Shown: piece after piece, positions 34,908 through 43,857 of the stretch | Layout: every line of letters starts with the position of its first letter | Numbering within the stretch: the first letter of the stretch is position 1 | From: Lachnospiraceae bacterium | GTDB lineage: Bacteria > Bacillota > Clostridia > Lachnospirales > Lachnospiraceae | DNA length: 64,000 bases | Reading direction: 5' to 3' | Assembly: GCA_015056735.1 (NCBI GenBank) | Contig: SVFT01000001.1 | Coordinates: forward strand, 186,001 to 250,000 | Notes under the pieces: generated by a model | Told to the model about the DNA's origin: nothing | What the model saw: only the letters and a program-made list of their open reading frames with translations | Databases searched by the model: none | Position numbers and translations under genes: made by a program

Positions 34908-35843
34908 ATGCTGAAGTACATTGAAAAAAGACTGTTGATCTCGGTCATAACGGTCTTTATCATACTGGGGCTCTTGTTTCTGATGCTGCACAATATGCCG
35001 GGGAGCCCCTTTAACGATGAGAAGATCACTGCGGTGCAAAGGGCGGCACTCAATGCAAAATACGGACTAGATCAGCCTTTGCATGTGCAGTTTATCAACT
35101 ATATAAAGGCAATGCTGAAGGGAGACTTCGGCGTTTCCTATGTTATCCAGAAAAACATGCAGATCTCCGAATTGTTAAAAGCGAGGATCGGTGTATCTGT
35201 CAGGATCGGTCTGCAGGCCGTAGGGCTTGGTACACTGATCGGCATCGTTGCCGGTGTTCTGGCGGCGTTAAAGCGCAATTCCTGGATCGATACGTTTGCA
35301 ACGGTCATCTCGGTCGTCGGCGTATCGTTCCCGTCTTATGTGTTCGCGCTTGCGATGAGCTATTATATTGGCTTTAAGATGAACTGGCTGCCGCTTCTTT
35401 ATACGGAAAGCGATGCATTCCTTTCGTCGATCATGCCAACGATCTCGCTTTGCATGTTTTCTATGGCGACGGTGGCACGTTTTACGAGAACGGAGATGGT
35501 AGAGATCATGGGGAGCGATTATATGCTTCTGGCAGATTCCAAGGGTATCGGTGTTCTGAGACTCTTCGGTATCCACGGCCTTCGTAACGCGATGATCCCC
35601 ATCATTACGGTTCTGGCACCGCTGACGGTGGAGCTTATGACAGGAAGCCTTGTGGTGGAGCAGATCTTTGCTATTCCGGGTATCGGAAGCCTGCTTGTTA
35701 CGGCTATACAGTTCAATGATTACAATGTGGTGCTGGCTGTTGTCTTTGTATACAGCGTTCTGTTCATTCTGGTCATGCTGATCGTGGATGTGCTGTATTG
35801 CATAATTGACCCTCGCATCCGTCTGGCTAAGGAGAGTCGCTGA
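34908..35843 (+). CDS. oppB: Oligopeptide ABC transporter permease (OppB)
   Basis: A 311-residue inner-membrane permease with six helices, beginning MLKYIEKRLLISVITVFIILGLLFLMLHNMPGSPF as OppB/DppB do. It contains the conserved YGLDQPLHVQF region and the EAA coupling loop RTEMVEIMGSDYMLLADSKGIG. It pairs with the next gene to form the channel. Confidence 0.9.
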   Translation: MLKYIEKRLLISVITVFIILGLLFLMLHNMPGSPFNDEKITAVQRAALNAKYGLDQPLHVQFINYIKAMLKGDFGVSYVIQKNMQISELLKARIGVSVRIGLQAVGLGTLIGIVAGVLAALKRNSWIDTFATVISVVGVSFPSYVFALAMSYYIGFKMNWLPLLYTESDAFLSSIMPTISLCMFSMATVARFTRTEMVEIMGSDYMLLADSKGIGVLRLFGIHGLRNAMIPIITVLAPLTVELMTGSLVVEQIFAIPGIGSLLVTAIQFNDYNVVLAVVFVYSVLFILVMLIVDVLYCIIDPRIRLAKESR

Positions 35844-35844
35844 T

Positions 35845-36882
35845 ATGGAGAATATGGAAAAAAGAATGCTGACGGCCGAAGACTTCACGCCGGCAAAGCA
35901 GAATGAAATAGAGATCGAGAAAGCATATGCTTCCCAAAGTTTCTGGAAGGATGTGGTTTCCCGTTTTATCAAGAATAAAGGAGCAGTCTTCGGGCTGCTT
36001 ATGATCCTGTTGATCGTCTTGATGTCCTTTGTGGGCCCGTCGATCAGCGGATATGATTATCGCACGCAGGATATGGACCAGCGCAATCTCCCGCCGCATA
36101 TCGCCGGTATGGAGTATATCCCGTTCTTCTCCGGGGAGGAGACGGTCTATGTCGGTTCCAAGGCTTATGTGACCAATGTCTATGAAGATAAGGGGATCAT
36201 GGATGTGACGCATATCTTCGGCACGGATTCGCTCGGAAGAGACCAGTTTGCAAGAGTCTGGACCGGCACACGCGTATCGCTTTATGTTGCACTTGTGGCG
36301 ATCCTGATCGATACCTTTGTGGGCATGAGCTACGGCCTTGTTTCGGGATACCTTGGAGGGAAAACAGACTTTTTCCTGCAAAGGATCGTGGAGGTGCTCT
36401 CGACCATCCCGACGACGGTCATCGTAACGCTCCTTATCGTTGTGTTAAAACCGGGGCTTCTGAGTATTACGATCGCGCTGATGATCACCGAATGGATCGG
36501 CATGAGCAGGATCGCGAGAGCGCAGACGCTGCGCTATAAGGAAAGAGAGTTTGTGCTCGCATCGAGGACGCTTGGCGAGAGGACGCTTCCCATCATCTTC
36601 CGGGAGATCTTGCCCAATATTTTCGGACAGGTCATCGTCATGTGTATGATGACGATCCCGAATGCGATCTTTACGGAGGCTTTTCTGGCATTTATCGGTC
36701 TCGGTATTCCGGCGCCGCTCGCTTCGCTTGGATCTCTTATCAGTGACGGATTTAAGAATATGACCATGTATCCGTTCATGGTTGCCTGCCCGGTTGTCGT
36801 ACTGGCGCTTTTGATGCTTTGCTTCAACCTGATGGCTGACGGACTGCGCGATGCATTTGATCCGAGAATGAAGGAGGCGTAG
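35845..36882 (+). CDS. oppC: Oligopeptide ABC transporter permease (OppC)
   Basis: A 345-residue permease, second subunit. DSLGRDQFARVWTGTRVSLYVALVA and RTLGERTLPIIFREILPNIFGQVIV (EAA loop region) are typical of OppC/DppC. ATG 35845 follows AAGGAG just after oppB; the ORF track start 39 bases upstream lies in oppB. A longer periplasmic insert (residues ~70-115) holds a YIPFFSGEETVYVG segment. Confidence 0.9.
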   Translation: MENMEKRMLTAEDFTPAKQNEIEIEKAYASQSFWKDVVSRFIKNKGAVFGLLMILLIVLMSFVGPSISGYDYRTQDMDQRNLPPHIAGMEYIPFFSGEETVYVGSKAYVTNVYEDKGIMDVTHIFGTDSLGRDQFARVWTGTRVSLYVALVAILIDTFVGMSYGLVSGYLGGKTDFFLQRIVEVLSTIPTTVIVTLLIVVLKPGLLSITIALMITEWIGMSRIARAQTLRYKEREFVLASRTLGERTLPIIFREILPNIFGQVIVMCMMTIPNAIFTEAFLAFIGLGIPAPLASLGSLISDGFKNMTMYPFMVACPVVVLALLMLCFNLMADGLRDAFDPRMKEA

Positions 36883-36884
36883 CA

Positions 36885-37952
36885 ATGAGACAGAAATGTT
36901 TGGAGATCAGAGATCTGCAGATCTCTTTCGAAACGAGTGCCGGGATGGTACGCGCTGTCCGTGGCATTGACCTCGATCTTTACAAGGGAGAAGCGCTTGC
37001 GATCGTCGGTGAGTCCGGCTCGGGCAAAAGCGTGACGGTCAAAGCGATCATGGGCATCGCAAGCTCCAACCAGAAAACGGAGGCAGGTACGATCCTCTAT
37101 ACCTACGAACAGGACGGACAGAGCGTGACAAAAGATCTTCTCAAAATGTCTCCTGCGGAGATGCGCAGCAGGATCAAAGGTACGAAGATCGCAATGGTCT
37201 TCCAGGATCCCATGACATCGCTTGATCCTACCATGACGATCGGGATGCAGCTGATGGAAGGCATGATCCGCCATCTGAAACTGGATAAAAAGGCGGCAAA
37301 GAAGAGGGCAATCGAGCTTCTTGAGATGGTCGGCATTACGGATGCGGCCAAGCGCATCAAAAACTACCCGCACCAGCTTTCCGGCGGTATGCGACAGCGT
37401 GTTGTCATTGCGATCGCGCTTTCATGTAATCCCGAGATCCTGATCTGTGACGAGCCGACAACGGCACTTGATGTAACGATCCAGGCCAAGATCCTGGAAC
37501 TGATCGCGGACATTCAGAAGCGACTTGGCATTGCCATTATCTATATTACCCATGACCTTGGCGTGGTCGCAAAGGTGGCGGATCACGTGGCGGTCATGTA
37601 TGCGGGCCGCATCGTGGAAAAAGGAACAGCGGAAGAAGTCTTCCTGGATCCGCGTCATCCGTATACCTGGGGCCTTATGGAGAGCGTGCCGGATATCACG
37701 GCGGAGAAAACAAAGCGGCTTTATACGATCCCGGGTACACCGCCCAATATGATCGATCTTCCGGACGGAGATCCTTTTGCGGTGCGGAACCGTTATGCGT
37801 TGAAGGCAGATTTTATCGAAGAGCCGCCCATGTTCCCGATCAGCGGGACGCATGCGGCCGCGACCTGGCTTTTGGATCCGCGAACGCCACAGGATGTCGT
37901 GGAGCAGATGAATCCTTCAAATGGTACGAGGGGAGGAAACAGGGATGAGTGA
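36885..37952 (+). CDS. oppD: Oligopeptide ABC transporter ATPase (OppD)
   Basis: A 355-residue ATP-binding subunit: Walker A GESGSGKS (~42-49), Q-loop [11 protein letters not shown], signature LSGGMRQR, Walker [15 protein letters not shown] and the H-loop ITHDLGVV. The C-terminal oligopeptide/dipeptide domain is seen around [10 protein letters not shown]. Starts three bases after oppC and overlaps oppF by eight bases. Confidence 0.92.
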   Translation: MRQKCLEIRDLQISFETSAGMVRAVRGIDLDLYKGEALAIVGESGSGKSVTVKAIMGIASSNQKTEAGTILYTYEQDGQSVTKDLLKMSPAEMRSRIKGTKIAMVFQDPMTSLDPTMTIGMQLMEGMIRHLKLDKKAAKKRAIELLEMVGITDAAKRIKNYPHQLSGGMRQRVVIAIALSCNPEILICDEPTTALDVTIQAKILELIADIQKRLGIAIIYITHDLGVVAKVADHVAVMYAGRIVEKGTAEEVFLDPRHPYTWGLMESVPDITAEKTKRLYTIPGTPPNMIDLPDGDPFAVRNRYALKADFIEEPPMFPISGTHAAATWLLDPRTPQDVVEQMNPSNGTRGGNRDE

Positions 37953-38883
37953 GCCGCTTTTGGTTGTAGAGAATTTAAAACAGTATTTTAAGATCAGTAA
38001 GAACTACACGGTAAAGGCCGTTGACGGCGTTTCGTTCCATATCGATCCGGGCGAGACATACGGCCTTGTGGGCGAGTCCGGCTCCGGAAAGTCTACGATC
38101 GGACGATCGATCATCCGCCTTTATGACCCGACGGAGGGGACGATCCGTTTTGACGGGAGAGATATCTCCGGCAGGCTCGATCCCGAGAGCCGTTCGTATC
38201 TTCGTACGAAGATGCAGATGATCTTCCAGGACCCCATGGCGTGTCTGAATCCACGTAAGAAAGTTTCGGACATCATCGGGCAGGGACTGGATATCCATCA
38301 TCTGTACAAAACCCGTGAAGAGCGGACGGAGAAGATCGAGCGGATCATGCGCAAGATCGGCCTTGCCAAAGAGCATGCAAACCGCTATCCGCATCAGTTT
38401 TCCGGCGGACAGAGACAGAGGATCGGGATTGCGCGTGCGCTTATCATGCAGCCCAAGCTCGTGATCGCGGATGAGCCGATCTCCGCACTGGATGTTTCCA
38501 TCCAGGCACAGGTAGTCAACCTGATGAAGGATCTGCAGGAAGAACTTGGTGTAGCGTATCTCTTCATCGCGCACGACCTTTCAATGGTCAAGTACATCTC
38601 GGATCGCATCGGGGTCCTTCACCTGGGGCATCTGGTGGAGTCGGGCACAACGGAAGAGATCTTTGACAATCCGATCCATCCGTATACGATCAGCCTTCTT
38701 TCGGCGATTCCTGTTCCGAATCCTGCTATTGAGAAGAACAGAAAAGCGATCGAATACCACTATGAGACATCCGGGATCGATTATACGAAGGGGGAGCCGC
38801 GTACCGTATCCGGAACACATCGCGTGCTGGCGACCGAGGAGGAGTTCAAAGAGTGGACTTCAAAGAACGTATCATGGCGATAG
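37945..38883 (+). CDS. oppF: Oligopeptide ABC transporter ATPase (OppF)
   Basis: The second ATPase, 312 residues: Walker [37 protein letters not shown], Walker [14 protein letters not shown] and [11 protein letters not shown] 37945 follows GGGAGG inside the end of oppD. Its 3' end overlaps the dipeptidase gene by 31 bases, so transport and peptide cleavage are translated together. Confidence 0.92.
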   Translation: MSEPLLVVENLKQYFKISKNYTVKAVDGVSFHIDPGETYGLVGESGSGKSTIGRSIIRLYDPTEGTIRFDGRDISGRLDPESRSYLRTKMQMIFQDPMACLNPRKKVSDIIGQGLDIHHLYKTREERTEKIERIMRKIGLAKEHANRYPHQFSGGQRQRIGIARALIMQPKLVIADEPISALDVSIQAQVVNLMKDLQEELGVAYLFIAHDLSMVKYISDRIGVLHLGHLVESGTTEEIFDNPIHPYTISLLSAIPVPNPAIEKNRKAIEYHYETSGIDYTKGEPRTVSGTHRVLATEEEFKEWTSKNVSWR

Positions 38884-40238
38884 AAGAGGCAGTATTTGCA
38901 TATCTTGACGGCGATGAGGCAAGAGATAAGCTGATCGATATGGTTTGCAGGCTTGTGGGGATCGAGAGCGTTCGAAGCGATCCCAAACCCGGAAGACCGT
39001 TTGGAGACGGGCCTGCACATGCGCTTGCAGAAGCGCTGCGTCTTGCAGAAGAAAGCGGCTTTCAAACGACGGATTACGACCATGTGATCGGTGTGATCCG
39101 TTATAACGAGGAAGCGCCGCTCCTGGACATCCTTTGCCATGCGGATGTGGTTTCGGGAGGAGAAGGATGGACGGTGACTGACCCGTTTGCCCCGAAAGAG
39201 TCGGATGGGAAGATCTACGGAAGGGGCAGCGCGGATGACAAGGGGCCTTTTGCTGCGGCGCTCCTTGCGCTGATCGCGCTGAAGAAACAGGGCGTGAGGC
39301 TTCCCTTTGGCGTTCGGATCATCGTTGGGACGGATGAAGAGTGCGGCAGTGAAGACCTTGCGTATTTTCTGAAGCACGACCGTTTTGCACCGCACGTTTT
39401 CTCACCGGATGCGGAGTTTCCCGTGATCACGACGGAGAAGGGCATGTACCGCCCGCACTTTGAGAAAAGGGTGCCTGCAGGGAGCGCCGGCCTTCGCCTT
39501 GTATCCTTAAAGGGCGGAAGCAGTGTGAACGTGGTCCCTGCGCGCTGTGAGTGCGTGCTGGCGGAAGGAGCGAATGAGATCCGTCTCCGGACGGAAGGGA
39601 AGGAAGCGCATGCGTCATCACCCCATCACGGTGTCAATGCGATCACGGCCATGCTTCTGAATCTAAAGAAGATCGCGGAAGAAAAGCCTGCCCTTCGGGA
39701 GGATGAGGCGTTCTGTTCTTTGATGGATCTGTATGCACTGATGCCGCATGGGGACTATAAAGGAGAGGCGCTTGGGATCGCGGCGCATGACGATGTATCC
39801 GGTGATCTGACACTGGCTTTTTCCATGCTCTCTTATGACGGCAGTGTGATCAAAGGCCGCTTTGACAGCCGCCTGCCGCTTGGCACAGACAAAGAACGGT
39901 GTGCGGGGACGGTGCGGGAGCGATTCGATGCGATCGGGTTTTCTGTTCGGGGGACGGTGCATCCGCCGCATCACGTAAGCCCCGAGAGTCCTTTTGTCAG
40001 GACTTTATTACATGCTTATGAGACCTGTACGGGACTGGAGGGCAAGTGCTTATCAAGCGGTGGCGCGACCTATGTACATGATATAGAAGGAGGCGTTGCT
40101 TTTGGCTGTGAGATGCCCGGAAGAACAACGAATATGCATGGCCCCGACGAATGTGTGTGGACGGAAGATCTGATCCGATCCGCCATGATCTTTTCAAAGG
40201 TAATCCTAGACATTGAAAGTCAGAATAAATATAATTGA
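38853..40238 (+). CDS. M20-family dipeptidase (PepV/Sapep-like)
   Basis: A zinc dipeptidase of 461 residues, cytoplasmic. Motifs: LLDILCHADVV (metal His), GRGSADDKGPF (bridging Asp), VGTDEECGSEDL (catalytic/metal Glu) and SPDAEFPVI (metal Asp). It would split imported dipeptides into amino acids. I use GTG 38853, ten bases after AGGAGGAG; ATG 38874 is the alternative. The 31-bp overlap with oppF shows it belongs to the transporter operon. If the imported peptides are glycated, it would release fructosyl amino acids to the FrlD/FrlB pathway; this is inference. Confidence 0.87.
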   Translation: MDFKERIMAIEEAVFAYLDGDEARDKLIDMVCRLVGIESVRSDPKPGRPFGDGPAHALAEALRLAEESGFQTTDYDHVIGVIRYNEEAPLLDILCHADVVSGGEGWTVTDPFAPKESDGKIYGRGSADDKGPFAAALLALIALKKQGVRLPFGVRIIVGTDEECGSEDLAYFLKHDRFAPHVFSPDAEFPVITTEKGMYRPHFEKRVPAGSAGLRLVSLKGGSSVNVVPARCECVLAEGANEIRLRTEGKEAHASSPHHGVNAITAMLLNLKKIAEEKPALREDEAFCSLMDLYALMPHGDYKGEALGIAAHDDVSGDLTLAFSMLSYDGSVIKGRFDSRLPLGTDKERCAGTVRERFDAIGFSVRGTVHPPHHVSPESPFVRTLLHAYETCTGLEGKCLSSGGATYVHDIEGGVAFGCEMPGRTTNMHGPDECVWTEDLIRSAMIFSKVILDIESQNKYN

Positions 40239-40282
40239 GTTGATTCGATTTCGTGCGAAAACGATTTTTGAAAGGACAGCAA

Positions 40283-41005
40283 ATGGACTTTGATGGACTC
40301 AGGCCTCGCGGAGCAGTGATCGAGAACATCGAGAATTATATCGTAAGAATGGGTTTAAAACCCGGTGACAGGCTTCCGTCCGAGAGGGCGATGTGTGAGA
40401 TGTGGCATGTGAACCGCATGACGCTCAGGAGCGGTATCGCACAGCTTTCGGAGGAAGGCGTCGTAATGCAAAAAGGCGGCTCCGGCACATACGTTGCGAT
40501 CCCGAAGCTGGTTCGTAACCTGCAGGATAACCGCGGCTTTCATCATGCTGCCGTTGCGGCCGGACGCAAAGTGGAAAGCAGGGTGCTTACCTTTGAACGG
40601 GCCGAGGCGGATAAGAAGCTTGGCCGTCTGATGAAGAAGGCACTGGGGCATAAACTCTGGCATCTCGTGCGCCTGCGGCTGATGGACGGCATTCCGGTGT
40701 CGCTTTCCGGCATCTATCTGGATGCGGCACTTTTCCCCGGATTGGATGAAAAAGAGATCGGGAATGACTCTCTTTATGAGATCATCCGTAAGGAATACGG
40801 AGTTGAGCCGTACAGCGGTGAAGAGACTCTCAGCATCGCTTACTGTACACCTGAAGAGGCGTCGCTTCTGGAGACATCTGAGAACGCTGCCGTGATCCTG
40901 CAGAGCGGGACGACGCTGGATGAGGATAAGATGATCTTTGAGTTCTTTAAGGAGATCACGCTTCCCAAGTACATCAGTTTTTCCAGCCGGCTGATCCGCC
41001 GATGA
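40283..41005 (+). CDS. GntR-family regulator with UTRA domain
   Basis: A 240-residue regulator: winged helix at about 10-75 (RLPSERAMCEMWHVNRMTLRSGIAQLSEEGVVMQKGGSGTYV), then UTRA domain. It is related to the regulator at 28303 (shared ...AMCEMW.VNR..L.. and LVRNLQD segments), suggesting a sensing role in the same pathway. ATG 40283 follows AAAGGA. It comes 45 bases after the dipeptidase and is probably in the same transcript. Confidence 0.82.
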   Translation: MDFDGLRPRGAVIENIENYIVRMGLKPGDRLPSERAMCEMWHVNRMTLRSGIAQLSEEGVVMQKGGSGTYVAIPKLVRNLQDNRGFHHAAVAAGRKVESRVLTFERAEADKKLGRLMKKALGHKLWHLVRLRLMDGIPVSLSGIYLDAALFPGLDEKEIGNDSLYEIIRKEYGVEPYSGEETLSIAYCTPEEASLLETSENAAVILQSGTTLDEDKMIFEFFKEITLPKYISFSSRLIRR

Positions 41006-41030
41006 TCTTTCGGGATAAAGGAGAGAAGCA

Positions 41031-41765
41031 TTGCAAAAACAGAAAAAGGTGGATTACAATTCCCCCATGTATCTGCAGCTTCGTGAGCTGATCAGATCCA
41101 AGATCGAGGATGAAGAATATGCATCCGGGACTGCAATCCCATCTGAAAACATCCTGGCGGCGACGTATGGCGTAAACCGCCTGACTGTGCGCAGTGCAGT
41201 GGATGCGCTTGTACAGGAAGGGATCTTAAAGCGCGTGCAGGGCAAGGGCGTCTATGTGACCACGGTATATGAGCGCGATCTGGAAGTACTCGGCGGCTTC
41301 ACGCAGACCATGAACGAGCGCGAGATATCCGCAAAAAAGAAGATCCTGCAAAGAGGTGAGCGCCCTGCAGGGGACAAGATCGCATCGATCCTCAATCTGC
41401 AGCCGGATGATCCGGTATATTATGTGCGCAGGCTCGACTATGCGGATGATGAACCGATCGGCATACAGGAGATCTACATTCCGCTCAATCTGGTTCCGAA
41501 CATCGAGAAGGTCGACCTGACCATTTTCAGCATGTTTGAGATCTACCAGTTTTATGGGATCCAGCCTTCTTATGCGGACCAGACGCTTGATCTTGTCAGA
41601 CTGATCGCATCGGATGCACGCCTTTTGGGGATCCCCAAGGAGCAGAGCGTGTTCCGCTTCTGCGATATCACTTATACGGAAGACGGCCGTGCCATCGAGT
41701 ACTGTAAAGCGTACACGCGCGGGGACCGAAGCAACTTCCATGTACATTTTCAGAAAGAAGCATAA
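41031..41765 (+). CDS. GntR-family regulator with UTRA domain
   Basis: A 244-residue regulator with the winged helix (AIPSENILAATYGVNRLTVRSAVDALVQEGILKRVQGKGVYV, ~38-80) and a UTRA domain that matches the UTRA-only protein at 29861. TTG 41031 is taken as start because AAAGGAG lies seven bases upstream and the conserved domain begins soon after. The pair of related sensors suggests cross-talk between the Opp and FrlA operons. Confidence 0.82.
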   Translation: MQKQKKVDYNSPMYLQLRELIRSKIEDEEYASGTAIPSENILAATYGVNRLTVRSAVDALVQEGILKRVQGKGVYVTTVYERDLEVLGGFTQTMNEREISAKKKILQRGERPAGDKIASILNLQPDDPVYYVRRLDYADDEPIGIQEIYIPLNLVPNIEKVDLTIFSMFEIYQFYGIQPSYADQTLDLVRLIASDARLLGIPKEQSVFRFCDITYTEDGRAIEYCKAYTRGDRSNFHVHFQKEA

Positions 41766-41780
41766 AGAACGGGCGACTCG

Positions 41781-41984
41781 TTATGAGCCGCCCTTATCAT
41801 TTGGAGGATAAAGTTCTGCAAATCTACGCATAAATTCTATAAGCACGGATGCCTGCGATCTGCCGGAAGAATGACATGCTTCTGCAAAGGAAATGGTCAA
41901 TGATTTGGGCAATTTGTATGATTTACTGATCATGTCGTTTTTTTCACACCAGCGTTCTTGCGGTGTCTTTATTTTTTCATCCAT
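41781..41984 (-). CDS. Small ribbon-helix-helix-like protein
   Basis: A 67-residue protein with KSYKLPKSLTISFAEACHSSGRSQASVLIEFMRRFAELY, a strand followed by two helices as in ribbon-helix-helix (CopG/Arc) DNA-binding proteins. ATG 41984 follows AAGGA. Together with the 44-residue ORF upstream on the same strand it forms a small island of minus-strand genes between two + strand operons. It might regulate that neighbour; the family call is tentative. Confidence 0.55.
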   Translation of the reverse strand: MDEKIKTPQERWCEKNDMISKSYKLPKSLTISFAEACHSSGRSQASVLIEFMRRFAELYPPNDKGGS

Positions 41985-42035
41985 CTCAATCGTCCTTATG
42001 TATTGCGTCACATGCCAGACTATGATACAGTAAAG

Positions 42036-42060
42036 CCAAGGGAGCCGAAACTCCCCTGCC
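42036..42060 (-). terminator. Terminator-like hairpin between the two small minus-strand genes
   Basis: On the minus strand AGGGGAG pairs with CTCCCTT over a TTTCGG loop; the T-tail is weak. Confidence 0.4.
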
Positions 42061-42063
42061 TTA

Positions 42064-42198
42064 CTATTGAAACAGTTTTATCAGGATTAAAATCCAACCA
42101 ACAAGAGACACAATCTTGATGGTGAGCTTCTCAACTTCGGCGAAAAGTTTGAGAAGCTCTTTTACTGTTTCCGTAAGGGCTTGGATCTTATTCTTCAC
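42064..42198 (-). CDS. 44-residue membrane peptide, unknown
   Basis: A short ORF not in the track: GTG 42198 lies eight bases after AAGGAGG. The product has an amphipathic charged first half (TETVKELLKLFAEVEKL) and a hydrophobic C-terminal helix (IKIVSLVGWILILIKLF). Its size and layout resemble small membrane peptides, including some type I toxins, but no family is recognised. Upstream is a TTGACC box and the perfect palindrome ATAGGTGCACCTAT. Confidence 0.5.
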   Translation of the reverse strand: MKNKIQALTETVKELLKLFAEVEKLTIKIVSLVGWILILIKLFQ

Positions 42199-42218
42199 AA
42201 GTCCATCCTCCTTACAAG

Positions 42219-42250
42219 AGTATGATGACATAGGTGCACCTATCGGTCAA
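42219..42250 (-). promoter_or_regulatory. Promoter-operator of the 44-residue peptide gene
   Basis: On the minus strand TTGACC (42250-42245) and CATACT (42224-42219) are 20 bases apart, a long spacing. The 14-bp perfect palindrome ATAGGTGCACCTAT (42230-42243) fills the spacer and is a likely repressor site. Confidence 0.45.
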
Positions 42251-42270
42251 TACACTTTTTATCGATTATC

Positions 42271-42316
42271 AAACTCCTTCCCACACATGCACATACCTGC
42301 AAGGGAAGGAGTTTTT
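42271..42316. terminator. Bidirectional terminator
   Basis: AAACTCCTTCCC pairs with GGGAAGGAGTTT across a 22-base loop, with TTTTT on the + side and a T/A-rich tail on the other. Confidence 0.65.
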
Positions 42317-42425
42317 AATGGACCACGCACCCCGTCCCCATGGCTCATATTTATTTGCCAGATCATGTCCGTATGACGTAAAATGGTCTATGGAAAACGA
42401 AAAGAAATACGGATCGGAGGTTATG

Positions 42426-43811
42426 ATGAGCTGTATAAATAAGAAACTTTTGGGGCTTACGGCAGCAGTTGCGCTGTTTGCGGCAAATGCGCTTCCTGCA
42501 TCGGCGGCGCCGGCTTCCAACATGATCATGATGAACAACGTGACGCCTTCCATGCTGAGCGCCGACTATTGGCTGGGTGATTCGGGAGATAAGATCCTTC
42601 TTGGTTCTGAGGGGATCGATGCGGCAAATAACGCGAATTACAATACACCGGAGACGTGTATGGTAAGGCTTGCTGCAGAGCCTGATACATACGATGGGAT
42701 CGCACTTCGGGATTCTCTTGCATCGTTTGAGGATCCGAAGGGACTCTTCCTTCATGCAAAGCCTGTGACGGCTGCATATTATGAAACGATCAGGAAGAAC
42801 ATCGCGGGCACCAAGGCTCAAAGTGACATGCATGTCGGGTACGGTATCATGTCATCGCGCGATGTGATGAAGAATCTGCCGACCATGGACGATCTTTCCG
42901 ATGATGTGACTGATCCTGAATGGGACAATACCGCGCTCTCGGCTATCATGATCGGAGAACCGGTTCTTACCTATGTGCAGACGGCTGATGGCATGTTCAC
43001 CTATGTGAAGGGAACGATCTGTTCAGGGTGGGTCCGCACGGACAGCGTTGCGCTCTGCAAGGACAAGGCAGAGTGGCTTGACCTGCAGCAGCCGGATGAT
43101 TTTGTCATTGTGACAGGTGAAGATGTCCACCTGGAAGAAAGCCGGGCGTGCCCTGCGGTATCGGAGCTGTCGCTCGAGATGGGAACGAAGCTTCGTCTCT
43201 CCGATAAAACGGGCGGCGTGAACAACCGCATGTCCTGGTATAACTATGTGGTGGATATGCCGGTACGCGCGAGTGACGGAAGCCTTACGATCGTGCCCGT
43301 TATGATCCCCGCAAACCGCGATGTACACGTTGGGTATCTACCCTTTACGCAGAAGAACCTGCTTACGCAGGCGATGAAGGCGCTTGGCAACCGGTACGGA
43401 TGGGGCGGAAGCCTGCATGCGCAGGACTGCTCCGGGTATGTCCGCCAGGTGTATCTGTGCTTTGGCATGGAGCTGGCGCGCAATACGACCTGGCAGGCAG
43501 CGATGCCGGTTCGCAGGATCGACCTTGCCGGGTTGTCATCCGAAGCAAAAAGTGCCATCCTAAGGGAAGTACCTGCGGGTGCGATCCTGCAGTTCCCGGG
43601 GCATGAAATGCTGTATCTGGGTGCTGAGGGAGATGATTTCTATACGATCAACGATGTCAGCTCCCTTGCAATGATCAATGATGAGACCGGAAAGCTTACG
43701 AAGATGCGTGGCCGCTGCGTTGTGATCAACGGACTGAAAGATACAAAGCGCACGAATGGAAAGAGCTGGTTTGATCAGCTCACGCGAGTGATCATCCCGT
43801 GGGAGAAATAA
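42426..43811 (+). CDS. Secreted NlpC/P60 peptidase with SH3-like domains
   Basis: A 461-residue exported cell-wall hydrolase. Signal peptide LLGLTAAVALFAANALPASA; residues ~40-310 contain SH3-like segments (FTYVKGTICSGWVRTDSVALC); the C-terminal NlpC/P60 domain has the catalytic Cys in HAQDCSGYVR (~335) and His in FPGHEMLYLG (~392). The order SH3-SH3-NlpC/P60 resembles YkfC-type gamma-D-glutamyl-diamino acid endopeptidases that process wall peptides. ATG 42426 fits the CGGAGG site better than ATG 42423. The two SPFH genes follow within 50 bases. Confidence 0.83.
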   Translation: MSCINKKLLGLTAAVALFAANALPASAAPASNMIMMNNVTPSMLSADYWLGDSGDKILLGSEGIDAANNANYNTPETCMVRLAAEPDTYDGIALRDSLASFEDPKGLFLHAKPVTAAYYETIRKNIAGTKAQSDMHVGYGIMSSRDVMKNLPTMDDLSDDVTDPEWDNTALSAIMIGEPVLTYVQTADGMFTYVKGTICSGWVRTDSVALCKDKAEWLDLQQPDDFVIVTGEDVHLEESRACPAVSELSLEMGTKLRLSDKTGGVNNRMSWYNYVVDMPVRASDGSLTIVPVMIPANRDVHVGYLPFTQKNLLTQAMKALGNRYGWGGSLHAQDCSGYVRQVYLCFGMELARNTTWQAAMPVRRIDLAGLSSEAKSAILREVPAGAILQFPGHEMLYLGAEGDDFYTINDVSSLAMINDETGKLTKMRGRCVVINGLKDTKRTNGKSWFDQLTRVIIPWEK

Positions 43812-43857
43812 TAGATTCGGAAAAGAAAAGCATTTGCCGGCATAGGAGGAGTAGAAT

